Notes: a model not told the origin generated them from the letters alone. Positions 1 through 12,700 are shown, numbered from the stretch's first letter. The stretch is 64,000 nt of DNA from Martensiomyces pterosporus (GCA_025201845.1 MU603946.1:19793-83792); one strand, 5' to 3'. Made by a program: numbers and translations.

Positions 1-433
1 GGGAATATAACTGGCAGGTCGTCGATGTAGAACCTCATGTCTGTGCAGAAGCAGAGTCAGTAAGGAAGGCAGAGCGCAGGATCGCTATATGGTGCTGGGG
101 AAAGAAAAGAGAAGAGAAAAGTAGGAGCCTTGGACGAGTCTGCTGCTGCGGAGCCCTCGTGCGCCCGCACTCCGCAGCTGAAAGCAAGGTATAAGGACTG
201 GTGCTCTGGCGCCAAAACGAATGGGCATGGTCATGTGTGTCACGTGAGCAGGTGTTATAACCGTAAAGTCCACTGGGGCTGAGGTATAGGCCCACGAATT
301 GCATTTTCTTTTTGGAGGGCTGAATCCCATTGCTGTCGCTGCGCACACTGCTTTGGTACCTCTGTTTCTCGCACCACACTCACACGGCTTTCCCAAGTTA
401 TAGCCTAGCACACACCACGCATATACGCAAACC
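1..433. other. Upstream region of LUC7-like gene
   Basis: No credible coding sequence. The short open frames here lack family features. A perfect CACGTG palindrome (E-box, 241-246) lies 188 bases before the LUC7 start, the same kind of position seen for several other genes in this window. The window edge cuts whatever lies further left. Confidence 0.5.
241..246. promoter_or_regulatory. CACGTG E-box upstream of LUC7-like gene
   Basis: CACGTG in the context TCACGTGA, about 190 bases before the start codon. CACGTG is the classic bHLH (Cbf1/USF-type) core. That it acts here is inferred only from its recurrence at similar distances before other genes in the window. Confidence 0.4.
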
Positions 434-1345
434 ATGACGGACATGGCGAGACAGCTCCTGCAGGAGCTGATGGGGGAATTCCAGGACAGCGGCAAAAGCT
501 ACACTGACCGGGACGTGTGCAAGAACCACTTGGTGAGCTTCTGCCCACACCAGCTCTTCACCAACACAAAAGCGGACCTGGGGCCGTGCGACCTAGTACA
601 CGACGACCGCCTGCGCGAAGCGTACCAAAAGTCGGACGACCGGGGACGCTTAGGATACGAAGACGACTTCTACCAGCGACTGCAGCGGCTGGTAAACGAC
701 CTTCAACGCAAAGTTAAGCGTGCGCTTGATCGAATCACCACGGAGGCAGATGAGCAGCTGGTAAATCCGTATAAGGAGGAGAAAGAAGAAAAGGCGATTA
801 TGCTGGACGAGAGGATCAAGGGGATGCTCAGGCGGATTGAGGAGTGCGGTGAAGGTGGTCGTGTGGAGGAGGCGCTGGATATTTATGTGCAGATGGAGAA
901 GCTCAAGAGTGATCTGGCTGCGCTGAAGGAGCGAATCGATTCGGTGAATCCAATGTTCAAAAACGAAAAGAGGCTCGAGGTCTGCGACGTATGCGGCGCG
1001 TTCCTGGTTCCCAACGATGCGTCAAAGAGGCTGGACGCTCACATTGAGGGCAAGCAGCACCAGGGATACATCAAGATCCAGAAAGCGCTGGAGGAGTTCA
1101 AGCGTCAAGGTGGTGCTGTGCGAGAAAGCAGAGGGGCCGCCGGTGGCGACCATTATGGCGGGAGGAACTACTCGGGCGGTCGTCGGCGCCACGATGGCGG
1201 CGGCTATAGATCTCGATCCCGCTCCCGGTCTCGCTCTCGGTCGCCGTACCACCGACGGGACAAGCGAGGCGGCTACGACGACTACAGCGGTGGATATGCT
1301 AGGGACTACTCGCGCAAACGGCGCAGAGACGGCAGGCGCTACTAG
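434..1345 (+). CDS. LUC7: LUC7-like U1 snRNP-associated splicing factor
   Basis: A 303-residue single-exon gene. The N-terminus (about residues 1-60) has the LUC7 opening 'LLQELMG' and the first CCCH-type zinc finger (Cys and His in VCKNHLVSFCPHQLF and LGPCDLVH). A charged helical region follows (about 85-175), then a C2H2-like second finger near residues 183-215 (VCDVCGAF ... DAHIEGKQHQGY). The tail from about 230 is rich in RS dipeptides and Arg/Gly/Tyr, as in metazoan and plant LUC7-like proteins and unlike budding yeast Luc7. LUC7 proteins belong to U1 snRNP and stabilise 5' splice-site recognition, so this should be a nuclear splicing factor. It is convergent with the COX23-like gene. 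Identification is firm; whether it matches the LUC7L or LUC7L2 class is not decided. Confidence 0.93.
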   Translation: MTDMARQLLQELMGEFQDSGKSYTDRDVCKNHLVSFCPHQLFTNTKADLGPCDLVHDDRLREAYQKSDDRGRLGYEDDFYQRLQRLVNDLQRKVKRALDRITTEADEQLVNPYKEEKEEKAIMLDERIKGMLRRIEECGEGGRVEEALDIYVQMEKLKSDLAALKERIDSVNPMFKNEKRLEVCDVCGAFLVPNDASKRLDAHIEGKQHQGYIKIQKALEEFKRQGGAVRESRGAAGGDHYGGRNYSGGRRRHDGGGYRSRSRSRSRSRSPYHRRDKRGGYDDYSGGYARDYSRKRRRDGRRY

Positions 1346-1512
1346 TGAGATGGCATGTCGGCGTGCTGCTCCCCTCTCTGCCAAAAGGCGCATTTGCCTA
1401 GTCCTCAAAACTCGTTACCGCGATCAACCACACACGTGCTGAATCGACTATTGCTCGCGTGTATTCTAGTTTTTAAAAAAGGAGTGGATACGTGGCATAA
1501 AACAAATCACGC

Positions 1513-1773
1513 CTACTGGGTGGATCCAGATAGCCTAGCCTTCCTGCGCTCCTGCACCCACATCTGCTTGCATTCTCTGTAAGCAGCAAAGTACTCGCTG
1601 CACAGATTCTTGTCGTAGTTGTTTTCGTCAAGGCACTTGAAGCTCGCCTTCGCCTCGATGGCGCATGGATCCATGAACTTTGAGGATTTTTTGTTTTCGA
1701 ACTCGCTCAGAGTGACCCGTCGCACCTCCTTCTCCTGCGAGTACTTGCGAATGTCGCTTGTCGTGTCGGACAT
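1513..1773 (-). CDS. COX23: Twin Cx9C protein, Cox23/CHCHD7 family
   Basis: An 86-residue protein with one CHCH domain. Two Cx9C motifs are visible (CAIEAKASFKC and CSEYFAAYREC), separated by the LDENNYDKN loop characteristic of Cox23/CHCHD7. Family members are small intermembrane-space proteins imported through Mia40, and Cox23 is needed for cytochrome c oxidase assembly. Budding yeast Cox23 is longer; this one is closer in size to human CHCHD7 (85 residues). There is no cleavable presequence, as expected for Mia40 substrates. It ends 168 bases from the LUC7 stop on the opposite strand, so the two genes share a short convergent spacer. Confidence 0.9.
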   Translation of the reverse strand: MSDTTSDIRKYSQEKEVRRVTLSEFENKKSSKFMDPCAIEAKASFKCLDENNYDKNLCSEYFAAYRECKQMWVQERRKARLSGSTQ

Positions 1774-4700
1774 CTCAACCGGGCGAGCGTGGGTATGGAG
1801 TAGGCTGGGGGAGAGTGTGCTGCAAGGCGCTTATGTATGAAAAGGGCTGACTGCGTCGATAGCGGGCGGTCTGACAAATGCGCTTGCGCTTTTCAGGCTG
1901 ATCTGGTGGCTTGTCCTGTTATGGCCTGGTCGCACAGGCGGTGAGTGGGTGCAAAAAAAATACACCCCTGAGACATCTGGGCTGTGGTTCTGGCACACGA
2001 ATGAGTGACGAGGCACGGAGCCGGCCTTTCTTACGCAAGCATAGGGGGTGGCAGAGGCGGCGTCCGCGCTTTCATGTGTGGCTGCATAGGAGCAGCCCAG
2101 AGCATCTCTTATTTAAATGGCATATGGCCTGTTTCCTGTGGTAGTCAGTCGCCTTGGCCCACTTTTGCAAGCATGGCGCCTGGCTGCTTTTAGTAGCTGC
2201 AGAGGGAGGAAACCCAAGGAATATTGGGTTGAGCCAGCCCACACTCTCTCTGTAGCCGCCTTCTGCCGCACAGCCATTCTATTCAGAACCGATCTAACCA
2301 AAAAGAGCTAACACCACGACAGCAAGGAAGCCAGAGTGTCTACACATGTCCTCCAAAAGCGTGCTCCGAGTCTGCAAACACCGAAGTCCGGACTGCGCAC
2401 CGCTCGGAGAGACTGGCGCTGTAATAATAGCAACAGGAATCCGCTGAACGCAGCACGAAAGAATGGCTGGGTGGTGCATCCACCGAGTACTCCGTGTGAA
2501 GACGAAAAGCACACTGTTGTCATGTTTTCCTTTTTTTTTTCTCGCACCATCAGCATGCAGCTCCAGTTACCCACCCCCTTTTTGTGTCCAGTATTTGCGA
2601 CGTTGGGATACAGGAGGAAGCACCAAGGCGGCGGGTTTTTTTCTAGCATAGGACGGGTATGGGCTGCACAGGTTGGACAGACGACGGAGGTTTCTTTGCA
2701 TTAGGTTAGACTGGCCTTTCCTACCCGATTGGGCAAACCCGTCCACCGTGCAAACGAGGAGCGGTATCGATGGGAAAGGCATGCATACATACATACACGC
2801 ATATGCTGTGTACATATTGTTACATATCGAGCACGCATTCGAGAACACATCCAGGGCTCATTGCACCCGATTGGGCAGCGGAGCCACGGTGGGACGAGCG
2901 AGCAAAGCAGAGGGTGGAGCGGGGCTGTGTCCCTGAAAAGAAATAGCGCCTCCAGTGAGCAGAGGACCCCACAAGCGCCAGCACGCCTTGCATGTACCAT
3001 GGGCTGGCGCGAGGACGGTAGAGAGGCACAGATGAACACTGAGTGGCATGTAGTACAACCCCTGTCTAAATCGAATCGCCGTAAATACAACAGTAATAAT
3101 TCGAGACGGGAGGAACGAGCGAATGTGGAAAGAGCGTGAGCTGGGTAGGGTGGGAATCTCGGCCTAGACATGCGACTATGCAGCGTGCCAGCGTGCCAGC
3201 GAGCAAAGCATCGAGATGGAGAAGCTGGCCAGTGTTTAATATCGCATATGCTTTGAAGAATAACCATGAAGTCAAACTGGCGAGTGAAGACAGAGAAAAT
3301 TTGCCGAGAAGATCGGCATACAAATTAGACATGCTGGAGTAACACCTGTCTTGCCATGTACACCTTTGCTGCAGCATTTCACCTCTTAGTCCTGCATGGT
3401 GGGACGGACAAAGCAGCATGGCATGGCATGGCATGGGTATGCCGAGCAGGCCCGTCGAATGCACATTCGCAGTAGGTTGCCACCAGACAGCAAAAGAGGG
3501 GCTGCGAAGGAGCACGAAAGAGACTATAAAAAGGATCACTGAATACTCCACCCGCATGGGTTACACGAATACTGCAAGTCAGAAAAAGGCACAGCTGAAA
3601 AGCGCCCTTCTGCCCCACCAGAAAAGCAATGCAGACATCAAGGCTGCTGCTCAGCTGTTGGCCGTCGCTCTCCCGTCCCCACTGCTCAGCACGGAGAGAG
3701 GTGGATGGAGATGCATGCGTGAGTCTCAGCAGGCGGCTCCGACGGTTGAGGAGGAGAACGGGCCTGCAGAACGAAGCGCCAACAGTGTGCTTCGAATCTC
3801 GTAATCAATAAAAGCAAAATACCCAGGGATCCACCATCTTACGTTTCAAGTTTGTGTAACTGCTGCTCCACACTTCATTCCGGCTCTTTGCAAGTGCTGC
3901 TGAATTTGCCCAGCGGCTGCTGTGCTCACAAAGCTGCTTATTTTTAGCGAGCTGTCTTTTTCAGTCTGGCATCGTAGCACAACAGAGGAACATGCAAGTG
4001 AGAGCATCGCGGGAAAGAAAAAAAAAGGAGAACGGCAGCAAAACGGAGAGGGAGCAAGAGAGGGTTCTGGAGTGAGCAGCAGCCCGTTCAAAGCCACTGT
4101 AGAGACAAACATGGATCCACCGTAGCCCGACCGTCCTCTGTGCATCTCGCAACCGCCCCGTTTGCAGCAGGTGGAGCGGGCGCATGGATAAATTTGGAGC
4201 GTAAGAGGTAGAAGACGCGCCATTGGTGTGCTGCCTCAGACCAGGGCCGTCCCAGGCAGTCCCAGGGGTCTGCTGAGTCTATCTACAGGCTACATCGAGT
4301 TTATTGGGGCTGTGGACCGAGCTTGCGAAGCCGATGGTGCGTTTGTGTGTGGGGAAAATTTCAGGCTGCAAGGCTGGGCGCACTAGGTGCCAAGACATGC
4401 GCACACAGCCTGCGCCTTCTGCCCTCGATCCTTCATTTGGCCCCTGTGAAAGCCGCAAAGACCAAGCATGTTTTATTTGCAGTGGCCAGCGCGCAGGCTT
4501 GCACGCGCTCCTGGCAGCCATCAAGGCAAAGCGTAGGTGGCTCGGCTAATAGCCTGCACACGTTTTCTGGCTCAGATCTGTATTAGCCTTATAGAGAAGA
4601 GGGCAAAGCGTCGATGGGGCTGCTGTGTTCGTCTGCTGTTGCACCTTGCGCGCAAAACTGAGCCCCGCCAATCAGGGATGAACCACTTGCTTCCGCCAGC

Positions 4701-7700
4701 CACCGCTTCTGCAAAACGATGCTGCTTGCTGTCCCTCCTGGAGAAGAGCAGGGCAAGGTTTCGAATGAAAATGGTGGTTTGCTTTGAGCAGCAGAGGCGA
4801 CAGAGAGCGAAGCAAGCATCAACAGGAATGCAGCAGGCTCGCTCGCCCCGTTGCAGCTGTGTTAACAAATCACAGCAAAGACTTGCATAGCAGAGCCTTG
4901 GGTATCCCGTGTAACCAGTCCATCCTTCTTGGGTGTAGGTGGAATCGCATTTTGCTGTTTGGCCTGGTACTTTTTATTCGCACTCTTAGCACAGGTATTC
5001 TCTTTTCATAGAACATTCTGTCGGCGGGCAGCCAGGAACCCAATTTCCTGCGCTCGGTGTGTAGGAGCTGCGATTAGCACAGCTTTTTGCCCTCGCCTCA
5101 TCTGCACACAAGTCTGCAATTGGCTCAGCCCCGCCTTTCCGTTGCGCGCATGCTTGCGGGTTACGCTCGCCTGTAGTAGCGAGTAATAATTAAACGCCAA
5201 CGGAGTGGGTGGGTCCATCCGGTCCATTTCTCATGTATATTAAAACCAAGCGCAAAAGACCCGGTTCTTGGTGGCACGGACCCAAAAATAAGCGGCGGCG
5301 TGCAAATGGCAGCTTTTCTTTCTGCTGTCGCTGCAGCAGCATAAGGCATGATAGTAAGCAATGGAGCCCAATTATTGGCACAGTGCTCGCTCGCAGGCGC
5401 GTACAGGGGCAAGCAATCTTTGGTCCGAATTAGCGGCTCACTGAGCACAAAAACCATGTGCTTGTGCCCCTGCCAGCGGGTGAAGCTTTAATGGCAGCGA
5501 CACGGTCACAAAACGATGGGCAGAGGCCCTTTCTTTGGACCATGCTGTGGGCCCAACACTGCATCTAATCTTTACTGCCAACAGGCTGTGAATGCCGCCA
5601 ACGGTGTGGAAAGCGGAAGGAGTGCCCGTGAACTCCGAACGAGGTGCCAAAAAAGGAAGCAAACAAGGCGTGGAGTGTCACGGCTTGGCCAATACTGTTT
5701 CAGCAGCATGTCAGGCAGGCCTGCGCTTGTGTGTGGAGCTGGCTGTTTCTTGCGTGGTTCGAGGGCATGGCGAGTGCAGTGGTGATCCCCTCCTTGCATA
5801 CTTTGGCGGGCTTTCCATTAGCAGACACGCCGTGTTCTGTGGGGAAACAGCAAGTGTGCAATTGGACTGGACACGAGTGCGAACGCAGCTGCGAGCTGCG
5901 GCAAGTATCCGGACGTTTAAGTAAAGCAAGGCATGGCACAATCCACACATGCATATGTGCACAGCCTGAATCGGCAGTGGTGCGTATACATTTATGGCGC
6001 TTTAAGTAACTTGGCTTTGCTCATGTGTAGGCTTCAGTCGCCTCCAGCAACAGCGGAAATCTAATCGGTATTTATAGAGCATTGCTGAATCATACAGTGC
6101 CCTCTTCCCAATAATACCCAAGAGCCACCTTGATCAAAGGGCCAGAAACTAATTTGGTAAAAGTTCCCGTGCAAGGATAAGGGGTTGGGTGCTGTACGAG
6201 GTACTGGTGAAATTATTGAAGGCCGCCCGGTACAGGCACACAGGCATACAGGCACACAGATACAGCTTGGCCAGCATGGTGTCTATCCTTCCATCCCGCA
6301 GTTCCATATTGGGAGAGCAGAGTCATGTCGCCAATGATGGATAATACGCCCTGCCGCCAGTGGACAAACGTGTTTTTAGAATGGCCGGCGTCTGGACTGT
6401 GAGCAGACGCTGCCAGATGCGTGTAGTAGAAAACGACCACATGAATGAAAGGTCGTGTCTGGGCGCAGTCATCATACTGGCAGTGTAAATGCGATTATTG
6501 TGCTGGTTTGTGTGCATAAATAGAGCATGCTGGATCAACAATGTTGTCCTCGCCTTTGCCGCTGGTGTTAGTGTTGGTGCTGCCATGGCAGTCACTCACA
6601 ATCCAGGAATTCTCGCATGGCAGATAATGCATACCATCAATTGACAGGGTCGGTGAAATTGCTACAGCGGTGATAGCTGCAACAGAGGCAGCAGAAAATG
6701 CGCATTCTCTTGCTGCCTTTGCCAGCGAGCCTGCTTTATATGCTCTTGTTGAGCGGTTGCTCACTTGCGATCAATGTGTACATGCAGCGTGGCAGAATGC
6801 TGCTTGTGTTCATCATTCATCAGAAACACAAAACACAACAAAGGGGAGGCCATGGAATGAAACAGAATGGCTTGGTCAGAAAGAAGGAATAAGCTGCAAA
6901 TTAACTACAAATGAATGAAGCTGGCACTAGCCACACACATACACGGGCAGATCTGCTGCTGAAGACCGTAAACAGCGCTGCCTCGGCAGCACCAACATCA
7001 GCTGCGAAAAGCAGCTGCTAACAATTACTTGGCCAGAACTCGGAAGCACAGGCGAGATGTGTCTCGCTGAAGGCTGCATAGCGACGATGCCTTGAGAGCC
7101 TTTTGATGGTAGGGTTTCTGGATCCCTCTTTATGGCATAGAAATTAGCATATCCAAATTCGAGAATTAACAAGCCGTTCTCGCCACAGACATTTCTGAAA
7201 TTAATGACTTGGTCCTCCCCCATTCATTCTGGAATCTCGCTTGTTGCATTCGCAGAGGAAAACAAAGCACCTCTGCAAACAGAAAGCTGCTGGCTGCCGC
7301 TTGTCTCTGGCATTGAAGAAAGGATGGGGACAGCCCGTATGTGGATGTTGTTTAGCCGCAAAGCAGTAGCAGCGCTGTTTGCTGCAGAAAAAGATGTCCC
7401 TCCTTGCCCGGCTCAATCGCCAGCTAAGCGCTCATAGAATGCTGGCCAGACTGTATAGGCTGCCGCCTGGTTGTTTGCAGCGCCCACATGCACGCACTGG
7501 GAGCTAACAAGAGGCGCTATGGCTTGTTGATCCAGCACAAAACAGCCAAACAGAAAAGCAGCAGCAGAAGCTCACATACAAGGCGGCGTCAGAATGGCGC
7601 ACATGCTTTTTCAAACATGCCTCATACATGTTGCAGGCCAAGCGTGCTGCAAATAGAAGAGCGCCGACGGAGGCCACGCAAGCGGGAGCAAGGCAGCTGG

Positions 7701-8510
7701 ACAGAAACACAGAGCGGTTATTGTTTGCTATTATTGCTGCAATGCAGCGATGCACATGCTGCCATCTAGGCGCTAGTGCTCTCCTCTGCCTCCGCTCTGC
7801 GTGTGCTGGGCTCGATTTGGCATGGCCTAGGCGTCAATGTGGGTCTGCAGCGAGCAAGCTTGGGGCACGCCTTGCTGTTTCGAGCGCTCAGTCGTGCCTC
7901 CCGGCGCTGTCATTGTCATCAAAAAGCATGAGCTAGAAGCTCGACTCCAGCGGGGCGGGCGGGTATGGAGAAGCCACCCGGGGGGGGGCAGCCTGGGGTT
8001 TGCTGGTCACTGATCGCTCCAGCGAGTTAATAAAATCGTGGACCATCCCACAGCTAGCGCTTGCAGCCTTGTGCGCTGTGCCAGCCGCTGCCCATCGCGC
8101 CTTGGGCTGCGCTCCACTCGTTTTCCAGCTGGTGAAGCGCGCCTGCCCTATGGCTGTGGCGGGAAGGGGTGTTCCCAACCCCTCCCCGCTGCTCGGCACA
8201 GGGCCTTTTTTGCTCGCGCGCTACACCCCCCTCCTCGTCACATTTCCTGTGTTGCTAATTTGGATGTGCGCTGAGCAAAGTGTGACGAAGCCTTTCTATG
8301 AAAAAAGAGGCGAACCGGTGGTCGGAACACGGCTGCCGCACCCACCCCCTCCACCCCCGCCTGCTGTGCCAGCCCATGTTTTCTGGCGGGCAAAAGGCAC
8401 AAAAGGCGCTGGACAAGCGACAATATCAAATAAAAGCACTTGTGCATTTTTGACATGGCTGGAGCAGGAAGGACGAGAAAAATTATTCGCTTTCTTTCGC
8501 CTTGCCTGCT

Positions 8511-8516
8511 TATAAG
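8511..8516 (+). promoter_or_regulatory. TATA-like box with downstream pyrimidine-rich tract
   Basis: TATAAG followed by about 120 bases rich in C and T, the same layout as the promoter before the CaaX-protein gene (TATAAG at 17326-17331). No coding sequence follows closely. It could drive a non-coding RNA or a distal 5' UTR of the SOK1-like gene. Confidence 0.25.
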
Positions 8517-9407
8517 CGAGCCCAAAGTCTCCCAGCCTCTCCAAACCCGTCTTACGCTTAATCATTCATTTCGCTTTGGCTCTCACTCCCAGTCGCTGCT
8601 CTCCACTTCATTTCAGCGTTTAGATATATTGCCTAGCCTGGGCTCAAATCTTGCTTTAATACTTTGTTAGCCACGCACACACACACACACACGCACGGCC
8701 AGCACCTTCTTTGCTCTGTTAAAAGCCCACGCATAGCGCCCTCATACGAGAGAACCAGTTTTCCTGCTTTCTCTCTCTGCTCTCTTGCCCTCTCTGCTCC
8801 CTCTGCGCTCTTGCCCTCGCTGCCTTTCACTTGTAAACGAGCTTTGCTCGCCGCTCTCATATACGCTCTCTTTGCGACAGCCCCCTGCTGCTGCAGCCTA
8901 TCTCACCAATCGAGCCCTGTTGATACAGTGAGTGGGGTTGGCACAACAAGCCTTGCTTTGCGCGTTCTGCACAACCTTTTTGCCCAAGGCTCTCATACTA
9001 TACAGGGTACGTCTTTAACTGCTGCCACAAGAGCCAGCAATGCTCCTTGTTTTTGCCACATACATATACAGCACATCCACTGGCTCTGCCCCTGCTACGC
9101 CAGCCTGCCGATTCGGTGGGGGTGGCTCTACTCTACCATCGCCATCGCCTGTTGCTAACCTCTGCGCATTTCCAGCTGCCTTTCTGGTTGCCCGATTATA
9201 TAGGGAGTAGCCTGGCTCTTCACTCTGCCCTGCCTTGCCTGCAGCCATCAAGCCATTTTTGGGGTGGGGAAATCACACACATCTTAGCGCCGTTGCTGCT
9301 CCACATTCAAGTCTCGCCTCCGTGGTTCCCTTCTGCCCAGCACAAACCCACCTGTCCACCCACCCACCAAACCCACTGACGCTCACCCACCAATTTTATT
9401 CTTGCTC

Positions 9408-9415
9408 TATAAATA
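9408..9415 (+). promoter_or_regulatory. TATA box of SOK1-like gene
   Basis: TATAAATA, 362 bases before the chosen start codon at 9770. The intervening sequence is C/T-rich and has no in-frame domain, so it reads as a long 5' UTR. Confidence 0.5.
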
Positions 9416-9769
9416 CGAGCTTTCTGCAGTGAACGGGGGACAGCAGAACGTACTACCGAGCACTATTGGCAGAAAGGGCCCTCAGCCGGGGAGTAAACTG
9501 CCACAAGGCGAATACCATTTAAATACCAGCACCCCTCCTATCCACGCCCCCAGTCACGCCTGCCCTGTCTTTCTCCGACACAGATATACTGCTGCCTCCA
9601 CATACATTCTGCTCTTATACACCCGCGCATTTATATCTTGGCATGTCCACAGTTCGGCACTCCCTCTACACCCTCTTCGCTTCCACATAATTGTATATCC
9701 GCATCCTCTGTTCTTTATCTGGCACCTTTTTATACACAGCCCCACTTATCTTCCTCCGCATCCACGATC

Positions 9770-12700
9770 ATGTCCGAGTCCTTCACCACACAGGGCAACG
9801 ACTACTTGCCCACACACCACACCCAAACATCCACATCCCGCGATGAGCCCGCCAGCTCATCCACATCCTCGGCCACCCCGCAGTTCCTCTCCACACAGAA
9901 CACGCAGGCCTTCCAGCTAAGAGACCCAGCGCAGGCAAGAGAAGCCACGCCGCCTAGCGACTCTGACTCGGAGTGCAGTGCGGCAAACACCGGCGCCGCC
10001 AGCACCAGCGCCAGCTCCACATCTCCACTTTCGCCCTTGGTTGCGAATGACGCCTGTGTGACCGCCATTTCCCCCGCTGCTGCCGCTGCCGCCCCCGCAT
10101 GCATCAGCCGTGTTGGAAGCAGGATCATTGACATTAACGCAGCTGTTGCTGCTGCCCCCTCCACAGCTGTTGTCAGCTCGCCATCCTCATCACCCGAGTT
10201 TAATTCACTCTCATCTGATCTTCGACGCCGCAGTGCTGCTGCCTCATCATGCTCCTGGCCCAGCATTTCCGCCTCGGCAGCGAATGCAGTAGACACCAGC
10301 GCCTTGGCAGCTGCCAGCGGTGGTTGCGCGCCAGGCAGCACGGCGACCACTGGCAGCCTGCTGTCTGTGGCGGGGGCAGCGGAGACTGCGGCGGTGGTCA
10401 GACGAGGCATCAAGCGGCGGGGCTCTGATTCATCGATCATTCTGATGGCTGTGGGGGGCTCCGCTGGCGGCAGCAAGGATTCTGCTGCTGTGCCTGCGTA
10501 TGCCAAAAGGACGTACCGGGCAAAGACTGCGACTCTTAGCAGAAAGAGGCGGAGTGCTACTGGTTCGGGCTCTTCCTCCGCTGCGCCTGCCGCTCTCGGA
10601 AGACGCGGCAGCGGCAGTGGCGGCTCCCCACGCACCCCTGTTTCGCCGGCACCACTCCGGCTTCCGACTCTGGTGGTCACCCACGCCGCTACGGAATCAT
10701 TGGCACGCGGAGGCGTCAGCAGCAGCAATTTGTGCAGTGCGCACAGCCTGCTGCGCACACGTGACTCCCGGAGTGCTGACTGCCTGAGCGGCACGCCGGC
10801 TCTGCAGGTCCATGGAAGCAACAATGGCAGCAAGCAGCGCTTTTCGCCTGGCAGCCAGAGAGCCTCCCCGGCTGTCTTTGTTTCTCCTCCGGCTACGGCT
10901 GCTGGTCCTCCTACTGCCGCCGCCACCACCGCAGGTGACAGGGCCCTGTCCTTCTCGTCCCCACAGACAATGCCAGCAGCTGCTCCTCGCGCTGCAGCAG
11001 CCAAGGAGGCCAAGAAAGCCTTGTGTTCGGCTGTCTCTACTGCCGATGGTCTTCCCCACACTGCAGCTACCCCAGCAGTCACACCCAGCACAGCACAGGC
11101 AGCCCCCAAGGTTGCGCCCCAAGCATCCATCGCCCCCTGCGGTGGGGCTACTGCCGCTGCTGCAGTAGTTGCCGAAAGCGCCCCCAATAGCACTATCGCT
11201 GCAGCATCGACGCCCCCACCCGCATCTGCTCCTGCCCCTGCCCCTGCCCCTACCGCGGCTGCCACTGCTGTGACTCAGCAACAGTCTGCGTTTTTGCAGC
11301 CGCCTGCTATTGCCAGGCCGTACCAGAAGCACCCGGAGCAGCACCCCTGCGCCCTGCCGCCCATCAACAGATACACGCTGCGCGAGCTCAAGATCCAGAA
11401 TATTCTGCAGAACCCACGGCTGCGGCATGAGGTTTTGTTTGAGCCCAAGCTCGAGTTCCGCCCCAACTCAAGCGGCCACCTGGCGGATGCAAAGCAGCGG
11501 GCAGCGATGCAGTACTGGGCGGTTGTTGAGCATGGGCTGCAAGGCTGGACCGCCGATGGCACCAGCAGCGGCGCCTGTGCGCGGCAGCAACAGCAGCACC
11601 ACCACCAGGGCTCGGGCCTAGGCATGTCGGCGATCCCCATGCTGCTCATTGAGCTGCGTGAGATCCTTGCTGAAATGTCGGAGGACTCGCCAAGGGCCGA
11701 GCTCACGCAGTATGCACACGAGCTCCGAGAGCGGCTGGACGAGGAGAGGCTGCGGCGGCAGATCGAGCACAGCGTGTTTGACCCGGTCCCCGTGGTTGTG
11801 TATATAGCCGATGTGATGCGGCAGTTTGCGCAGCCCGAAAGGTGCGCGGCGATTGACCGGCTGGTTTCCTATGTGCGGCGCGGGCGGTTTGTCAAGGCGC
11901 TGCGGGCAGCATTTGACGTGCTGGAGGCTATCAAGATCGACATTGCCAACCACAGCATCGAGATGTACCGCGAGTACATGCGCTCGACGGCCGTTGCGTT
12001 TGAGCGGTCGCACTTCAACCTGGCTCTCCGCCGCAACAGCATCCAGCTGGAGGACACAGCCGAGTGGTGGCGGAAGGCGCTGGCGAGCGGCAAGAAGTAC
12101 CACATCAGCCTGGACGACATTTTCTTTGAGGCGTCGCGCGAGCTTATTCTGGACGACGGGCAGGCTGTGCCTGGGCTCTTCCGCATGGACGAGGGCCGCG
12201 TGCATGCCATCAGGCGCGAGCTGGAGCGGCTGGCCATAGTCGGAGTGGTGTTTTTGGCCTTTGCGCAGTTTCTTCAGATTGCTGGCCGCAACAGCCCGCC
12301 GCCACAGCCTCAGTCGCGCGGGGCAGGAGGCCCATCGTCGCCAGCCACATCGACTGCGGGGGGTGAATTTAAGAATGCCAGCGGACGCGTGGACTTTGAG
12401 CGGCTTGCTGCTGAATGCATGCTGCTGGTGCCTGAAGGCTGCTCTGTTCAATGGTCAGAGTCGCTGATTGTACCTGGCGCCTCCTCTCTCCCTTTGCCAG
12501 CCTCGCAACAACCGCCTTTTGCCGACAAGAGCACTGCTGCCGGACTTGCTGCCCGTGGTGGCGAGGTTAGCTTCACGCGCCTTGTCACCGAGCTGGTGTC
12601 GCTTGCTGAGCGCGCGCTGGGCAGGGCTGTCAGCCGCGAGGAGGTTGAGGTGCTGGAGCGCACGCTGCTCCGGTCTGCCCGCTATGAGTGCCCGCTGCGC

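Larger units (their letters stand above)
1774..9769. other. Gene-poor region of about 8 kb
   Basis: No ORF here resembles a known family, and the longest (188 codons, 2701-3267 minus) is low-complexity Cys/Arg/Ser-rich translation. I found no tRNA, rRNA or spliceosomal RNA by eye. Visible structure: poly-T near 2529; a CATA tetranucleotide run near 2784-2798; four tandem GCATG units at 3417-3437; a G-run near 7980-7988; a (CA)n run at about 8675-8692; CT-rich DNA at 8760-8830; and TATA-like boxes at about 3535 and 8511-8516. The last 1.5 kb is pyrimidine-rich and promoter-like. Donor-like GTAAGT sites are rare, which argues against a hidden intron-rich gene. It could be regulatory DNA of the SOK1-like gene, a non-coding transcription unit or decayed sequence. 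Confidence 0.6.

Noticed and set aside
2701..3267. 188-codon minus-strand ORF in the gene-poor region
   Set aside because: Composition is atypical for proteins here (Cys, Arg and Ser excess), there are no motifs, and it overlaps simple repeats.
9638..9769. N-terminal extension of the SOK1-like protein
   Set aside because: Sequence is C/T-rich leader; ATG 9770 gives a better start and family N-termini are not conserved here.
9802..11265. 487-codon minus-strand frame opposite the SOK1-like N-terminus
   Set aside because: Ala-rich mirror translation of a low-complexity Ser/Ala region; no domain.
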